A program made the position numbers and the translations under genes. This document shows, in pieces, positions 59,583 through 64,000 of a stretch of 64,000 nucleotides of DNA. The stretch spans positions 1,240,001-1,304,000 of the forward strand of contig NZ_CP063056.1 of assembly GCF_015356115.1 (NCBI RefSeq), read 5' to 3'. The stretch is from Rodentibacter haemolyticus. Its GTDB lineage: Bacteria; Pseudomonadota; Gammaproteobacteria; Enterobacterales; Pasteurellaceae. The first letter of the stretch is position 1. Each line of letters starts with the position of its first letter. The notes below the pieces were generated by a model. It saw only the letters and a list, made by a program, of their open reading frames with translations. It was not told where the DNA came from and made no database searches.

Positions 59583-60515
59583 ATGAAAAAATCTGTACTA
59601 AAATTTCTTTTGTTTTCCGTATTGGGTGTGTTCGTGTTTTCTTCTGTTCAGGCGGAAGAACGAGTGGTTGCAACCGTAGATGGCTTTCCTGTATTAGAAA
59701 GCCAAGTACGTGCTGCAATGGGTAAAAAAGGTGATTATCAAGCCGCATTGAATAAAGTCATTGATGATATTTTGGTACAGAAAGCCATTCAAGAATCCGG
59801 TATAAAGATAAATCCGAAAGAGTTGGATCTTATTGTGGAAGACATTGCGGCGAGAAACGGTTTAACTTACGGACAATTTTTAGATGCTCTAGATTATCAA
59901 GGGATTTCTCTTAAAGCATTCACCCAACAAATTGCGAACCAAATGATAATGTCCGGTGTTCGTGATCGTGCGATTAGCAATAGTGTGCAAATTACACGTG
60001 AAGAAGTGGATGAACTTGGCAAAAAAATGCTGAAAGAAGCAAAAGCTAACGGCACAGAGAAAAAAGTGACGGGTAAAGAATATGAAGTTCGTCATATCCT
60101 TTTAAAACTTAATCCGTTATTAAATGATGCGCAGGCAAAATCAGAACTTACACAAATTCGAGCGGATATTATTTCCGGTAAAATGACTTTTGCTGATGCC
60201 GCATTAAAATATTCTAAAGATTATTTATCCGGTGCAAATGGCGGTAGTTTGGGTTATGCATTTCCGGATGCTTATGTAGGGCCTTTCGCAAAAGCGGTAC
60301 AAACAACAAAACAAGGCGTAATTTCTGCGCCGTTTAAATCAGAGTTTGGTTGGCATATTTTAGAAGTCACCGGTATTCGTGATGGTGATCGCACAGAAGA
60401 TGCGTATCGTCAAAAGGCTTATGAAAAAATCGTGAATAGTCAATTACAAGATGTAACGAAAGACTGGGTAAAAGCTTTACGTAAAGTGGCAGATATTCAA
60501 TATTTTAATAAATAA
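59583..60515 (+). CDS. surA: SurA-like periplasmic peptidyl-prolyl isomerase
   Basis: 310 residues: signal peptide (cleaved after VQA, about residue 24), SurA N-terminal chaperone domain, then a single parvulin domain (EVRHILLK near 168-175 to FGWHILEV near 258-265). E. coli SurA (428) has two parvulin domains, so this is the short form. Expected to assist outer membrane protein folding. Confidence 0.86.
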   Translation: MKKSVLKFLLFSVLGVFVFSSVQAEERVVATVDGFPVLESQVRAAMGKKGDYQAALNKVIDDILVQKAIQESGIKINPKELDLIVEDIAARNGLTYGQFLDALDYQGISLKAFTQQIANQMIMSGVRDRAISNSVQITREEVDELGKKMLKEAKANGTEKKVTGKEYEVRHILLKLNPLLNDAQAKSELTQIRADIISGKMTFADAALKYSKDYLSGANGGSLGYAFPDAYVGPFAKAVQTTKQGVISAPFKSEFGWHILEVTGIRDGDRTEDAYRQKAYEKIVNSQLQDVTKDWVKALRKVADIQYFNK

Positions 60516-60533
60516 ATTGATATTTTGTATGAG

Positions 60534-60554
60534 AGGGGCGATAGCCCCTTTTGT
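60534..60554 (+). terminator. Weak terminator before mltG
   Basis: AGGGGC-GATA-GCCCCT followed by TTTGTT, 19 bp after the surA-like stop codon. Confidence 0.6.
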
Positions 60555-60580
60555 TGTTTTTATTTCATTATCTGTTTTGT

Positions 60581-61627
60581 ATGAAAAAATTTTTTATTAG
60601 CTTAATTATTCTTCTTTTAATTGTTGCAGGTAGCGGTTTCTGGGGTTATCAAAAACTGAATGCTTTTCAGCAAGAAACTGTCAATGTCCAACCTGATCAA
60701 CTTTTGGTTGTAGAACGCGGTACAACAGGGCAAAAATTAGCCGCACTTTTTGAGCAAGAAAAACTATTGGACAATGCACAGTTACTTCCGTATTTGCTAA
60801 AGTTAAAACCTGAATTAAATAAAATTAAAGCGGGCACTTATTCTTTAAATGGTGTAAAAAATGTACAAGATGTATTAGATCTGCTTAATTCCGGTAAAGA
60901 GGCTCAATTTAACGTACGATTTATTGAAGGGAAAACCTTCAAAGAATGGCGAAAAAATCTTGAAAAAGCACCGCACTTAAAACAAACCCTAACAGGTAAA
61001 AGCGATAAAGAAATCTTTGGATTACTAAATATTCCCGATGATGTAAAAGCCGTTTATGAGTGGCGAAATATAGAAGGATGGCTATATCCGGATACTTATA
61101 ATTACACACCGAATTCTACGGATTTAGAATTGCTCCAACGCTCGGCAGATCGTTTGAAGAGAGCATTGGATAAAGCTTGGCATGAACGTGATGAAAATCT
61201 TCCGTTAGCAAATGCTTATGAAATGCTAATACTTGCTTCTATTGTAGAAAAAGAAACGGGCATTGCGGCGGAACGAGCCAAAGTTGCCTCCGTATTTGTT
61301 AACCGCCTTAACGCGAAAATGAAATTACAAACGGATCCGACGGTGATTTACGGTATGGGAGACAGTTACAACGGCAATATTCGTAAAAAAGATTTAGAAA
61401 CGCCCACGCCTTATAATACCTATGTGATTGACGGCTTACCGCCAACCCCTATTGCAATGGTGAGTGAAAGTGCATTACAAGCGGTTTCACACCCTGAAAA
61501 AACAGATTTTTACTATTTTGTCGCAGATGGCACGGGCGGGCATAAATTTACCCGCAATTTAAACGAACATAATAAAGCGGTACAAGAATATTTGCGTTGG
61601 TATCGTAGTCAGAAAAATGGAAAATAA
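60581..61627 (+). CDS. mltG: Endolytic murein transglycosylase MltG
   Basis: Membrane-anchored YceG-like transglycosylase that sets glycan strand length. From ATG 60581 it is 348 residues: one N-terminal membrane helix, LysM-like region, and catalytic Glu in ILASIVEKETG near 213-223. An upstream TTG (60551) is unlikely. Start of the mltG-tmk-holB-tatD run. Confidence 0.94.
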   Translation: MKKFFISLIILLLIVAGSGFWGYQKLNAFQQETVNVQPDQLLVVERGTTGQKLAALFEQEKLLDNAQLLPYLLKLKPELNKIKAGTYSLNGVKNVQDVLDLLNSGKEAQFNVRFIEGKTFKEWRKNLEKAPHLKQTLTGKSDKEIFGLLNIPDDVKAVYEWRNIEGWLYPDTYNYTPNSTDLELLQRSADRLKRALDKAWHERDENLPLANAYEMLILASIVEKETGIAAERAKVASVFVNRLNAKMKLQTDPTVIYGMGDSYNGNIRKKDLETPTPYNTYVIDGLPPTPIAMVSESALQAVSHPEKTDFYYFVADGTGGHKFTRNLNEHNKAVQEYLRWYRSQKNGK

Positions 61628-61628
61628 T

Positions 61629-62261
61629 ATGACCGGAAAATTTATTGTCATTGAAGGTTTGGAAGGTGCGGGAAAAAGCACGGCACATCAAGCGGTTGTG
61701 GATATTTTAAAAAAACTGGGTATTCATGATGTCATCGTTACCCGAGAACCGGGCGGTACGCCTTTGGCAGAAAAGTTGCGTCAGCTTATTAAGCACGAAA
61801 CCGAAGAACCGGTAACCGATAAAGCGGAATTATTAATGCTTTATGCCGCTCGAATCCAATTGGTAGAAAATGTCATAAAACCGGCGCTTGCTCAAGGAAA
61901 ATGGGTGGTGGGTGATCGTCACGATATGTCATCTCAGGCTTATCAAGGCGGAGGACGTCAGCTTGATCCGCATTTTATGCAGACGTTAAAAGAAACGGTT
62001 TTAGGTCATTTTGAACCGGATTTGACCATTTATTTGGATATTGATCCTGCGTTAGGATTAGCGCGTGCGCGCGGACGTGGTGAGCTGGATCGTATTGAAC
62101 AAATGAATTTGGATTTTTTTCACCGCACCCGCTCACGTTATTTGGAATTAGTAAAAAATAACCCGAAAACCGTTACGATTAATGCTGAACAAAATATTGA
62201 AAAAGTGCGTGCAGATATTGAAAGTGCGGTAAAAAATTGGTGGAAATATAACGAAAAATGA
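61629..62261 (+). CDS. tmk: Thymidylate kinase
   Basis: Phosphorylates dTMP. 210 residues from ATG 61629 (GGAAAA upstream), with P-loop EGLEGAGKST and DRHDMSSQAYQGGGR. An earlier ATG at 61617 overlaps mltG. The stop overlaps the holB start (ATGA). Confidence 0.97.
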   Translation: MTGKFIVIEGLEGAGKSTAHQAVVDILKKLGIHDVIVTREPGGTPLAEKLRQLIKHETEEPVTDKAELLMLYAARIQLVENVIKPALAQGKWVVGDRHDMSSQAYQGGGRQLDPHFMQTLKETVLGHFEPDLTIYLDIDPALGLARARGRGELDRIEQMNLDFFHRTRSRYLELVKNNPKTVTINAEQNIEKVRADIESAVKNWWKYNEK

Positions 62262-63259
62262 CCGCACTTTATCCTTGGCTTCATCCTACTTACGTAAAAA
62301 TAGCTCAGACTTTCTCGGAAAAATTAGGGCATCACGCCATATTGATTAAATCTGATCAGGGATTGGGCGCAGAAATGTTATTTGATGCGCTTTCCCGCCG
62401 AATTATGTGTATTAACCCACAAGGGAGTAAAGCTTGCGGAGAATGTCATTCCTGTCACTTAATGCAGGCGCATAGCCACCCGGATTACCACGAATTACGT
62501 TCTATCGAAGGTAAGGATATCGGCGTGGATCAAGTGCGTGAGATTAACGAAATCGTTGCTCAACATTCGCAGCAAAACGGCAATAAAGTCATCTATGTAG
62601 AGGGCGCGGAACATTTAACGGAAGCCGCCGCTAACGCATTATTAAAAACCTTGGAAGAACCTCGTCCGAATACGCATTTTTTGCTGAAAACGGATAGCTC
62701 GGCGAGTTTGTTAGCCACTATTTACAGCCGTTGCCAAGTATGGACATTACCTATACCGGACGAAAAAACGGCACGGGATTGGTTACAAAGTCAAGATATG
62801 GGAGAAAGTGCGGTCAATTTTGATGATGTTTCTACCGCACTTGCTATGAATTTAGATCGTCCCCTGCTTGCGTTGGAAACGTTACAACAAGGTTTAATTG
62901 AACAACGTAAAAACTTTCTTCGACAATTTTGGATCTTTTATCGTCGCCGTTCGCCTTTAGAACTTCTTGCGCTATTCGATAAGGAACGTTATATACAGCA
63001 AGTGGATTGGATTTTAGCGTTTCTTGCCGACAGCTTGAAACACAAACTTGAAATTAATAGTCATCGCCAAATTGCTGATTTGACCCGTGGTGTGGCACAA
63101 TTCAGTAATGAACAAACCGTACCGGGTTTATTGCAAGCCGTCAAAATTATGCAAAAAGTGCGGTCGGATTTGCGTTTGATTAATGGCGTAAATGTAGAAT
63201 TAATGCTGTTAGACGGATTGACCAAATTGGTAACGGATGTGTTTGAAGCAAATAATTAG
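62258..63259 (+). CDS. holB: DNA polymerase III delta' subunit
   Basis: Clamp-loader subunit. 333 residues (E. coli 334), with the zinc module C-x8-C-x2-C-x2-C (CGECHSC) near 50-66 and the sensor motif SRCQ near 157-160. Overlaps tmk by 4 bp. Four uptake sequences lie in or at the start of the gene. Confidence 0.96.
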   Translation: MTALYPWLHPTYVKIAQTFSEKLGHHAILIKSDQGLGAEMLFDALSRRIMCINPQGSKACGECHSCHLMQAHSHPDYHELRSIEGKDIGVDQVREINEIVAQHSQQNGNKVIYVEGAEHLTEAAANALLKTLEEPRPNTHFLLKTDSSASLLATIYSRCQVWTLPIPDEKTARDWLQSQDMGESAVNFDDVSTALAMNLDRPLLALETLQQGLIEQRKNFLRQFWIFYRRRSPLELLALFDKERYIQQVDWILAFLADSLKHKLEINSHRQIADLTRGVAQFSNEQTVPGLLQAVKIMQKVRSDLRLINGVNVELMLLDGLTKLVTDVFEANN

Positions 63260-63328
63260 CTCAAAATAAAAATGATTTAGTCGTGGCAATTTTCCACGGC
63301 ATACTGAAATATAAGGAATAAATAATAG

Positions 63329-64000
63329 ATGTTTATCGTTGATTCCCATTGCCATTTAGATGCGTTAGATTATGAAAACCTGCATAAAAATATTGCAGAT
63401 GTCGTTGAAAAAGCTTACGCGCGAGATGTAAAACACCTGCTTGCTATCGGTGTTACTTTAAGTCGTTTTGAAAAAGCCTACGAAACACTGGGTCAATTTG
63501 ACAATATTTCATTGGCTTGTGGCGTTCATCCGTTAGATTTTGAAGAGGAACCTTATGACGCTACACGCTTGTTACGTTTAGCACAGGATAAAAAAGTGAT
63601 TGCCATCGGTGAAATCGGTTTAGATTACTATTATAGTGCAGATAATAAAGCGGAACAGCAAAGCGTATTTGCCAATCAAATAGAGATTGCAAATCAACTG
63701 AATAAGCCCGTGATTATTCATACACGCTCGGCAGGTGAAGACACGATTTCAATGTTGCGTGAAAATAAGGCGGAAAAGTGCGGAGGCGTCATTCACTGTT
63801 TTACGGAAACCTTAGATTTTGCTAAAAAAGCTTTGGATCTAGGATTTTATATTTCTTGTTCCGGCATTATTACGTTTAAAAATGCCGAAGCGCTTCGTGA
63901 AGCGATTCGTTATGTGCCGGCGGATCGTTTGCTAGTAGAGACGGATTCACCTTATCTTGCACCGGTGCCGTATCGCGGTAAAGAAAATCAACCGGCTTAT
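63329..64000 (+). CDS. TatD-family metal-dependent hydrolase (YcfH-like), partial
   Basis: Reads open to the window end; at least 224 residues. ATG at 63329 after AAGGAATAA. Motifs: HCHLD near residues 7-11, IGEIGLDYY near 92-100, HTRSA, HCF and ETDSPYLAP near 204-212. These fit the YcfH branch of the TatD deoxyribonuclease-like family. The holB-ycfH order is conserved in enterobacteria and Haemophilus. The C-terminal part is outside the window. Confidence 0.9.
   Translation, partial: MFIVDSHCHLDALDYENLHKNIADVVEKAYARDVKHLLAIGVTLSRFEKAYETLGQFDNISLACGVHPLDFEEEPYDATRLLRLAQDKKVIAIGEIGLDYYYSADNKAEQQSVFANQIEIANQLNKPVIIHTRSAGEDTISMLRENKAEKCGGVIHCFTETLDFAKKALDLGFYISCSGIITFKNAEALREAIRYVPADRLLVETDSPYLAPVPYRGKENQPAY

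Overview
The window is a 64 kb piece of a Pasteurellaceae chromosome centred on the replication origin. The family call rests on about sixty copies (counted by eye) of the Haemophilus-type DNA uptake signal sequence (USS) core AAGTGCGGT or its complement, on a complete comABCDEF operon with comM and sxy/tfoX, and on neighbour pairs known from Haemophilus influenzae (engB-comM, hldD-thioredoxin-like protein-deoC, tmk-holB-tatD). A 23S rRNA with a helix-25 intervening sequence and the moderate G+C fit Aggregatibacter or a near relative of Haemophilus; the genus is an inference.

Layout, left to right. 1-3.5 kb: a leftward run of overlapping genes yiiM-ychJ-yihY-dtd-citC. 3.6-8.9 kb: yjgR, udp, SOS-controlled recA with recX, then crcB and a yigL-like phosphatase. 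9-13.4 kb: the str operon (rpsL-rpsG-fusA-tuf, leftward) from a near-consensus promoter. 13.7-18.6 kb: a ClC family gene, dusA, engB, comM. 18.6-23.7 kb: nfuA and the comA-F type IV pilus/competence operon, divergent from the penicillin-binding protein gene ponA. 26.5-35 kb: rlmJ, hslO, a porin, LPS core genes (waaC, waaF, hldD), a thioredoxin-like gene, deoC, mazG. 35-41.3 kb: one rRNA operon (16S, tRNA-Ile, tRNA-Ala, 23S with an intervening sequence, two different 5S genes, tRNA-Asp, tRNA-Trp). 41.3-50 kb: sxy and the atpIBEFHAGDC operon behind rsmG. 50-51.5 kb: a divergent ytfH-type regulator and qorB. 51.8-54.8 kb: mnmG, oriC (12 GATC sites, three perfect DnaA boxes), mioC, zapB. 54.9 kb to the end: glpX, gyrB, pyrR, surA-like, mltG, tmk, holB, tatD-like (cut by the window edge).

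Most heavily expressed units left of oriC (atp, rrn, str) run leftward and most genes on the right run rightward, so transcription largely follows the replication forks. The competence genes form a visible regulatory set: a perfect CRP-S palindrome lies at about -61 from a plausible comM promoter, another CRP-S site upstream of comA overlaps the ponA start codon, and a CRP-like site sits upstream of sxy, the activator that acts with CRP at such sites. Many intergenic terminators are made of paired inverted uptake sequences.

No defence island, prophage, CRISPR array or intact insertion sequence is visible; this is core genome. The points most worth a second look are a family of palindromic repeats each bracketed by inverted uptake sequences (three copies between 51.5 and 58.9 kb), an uptake sequence inside the 23S intervening sequence, two tandem 5S genes that differ at 17 positions with compensating changes, a terminator-like hairpin in the rRNA leader, and a perfect PurR-type operator in front of glpX.
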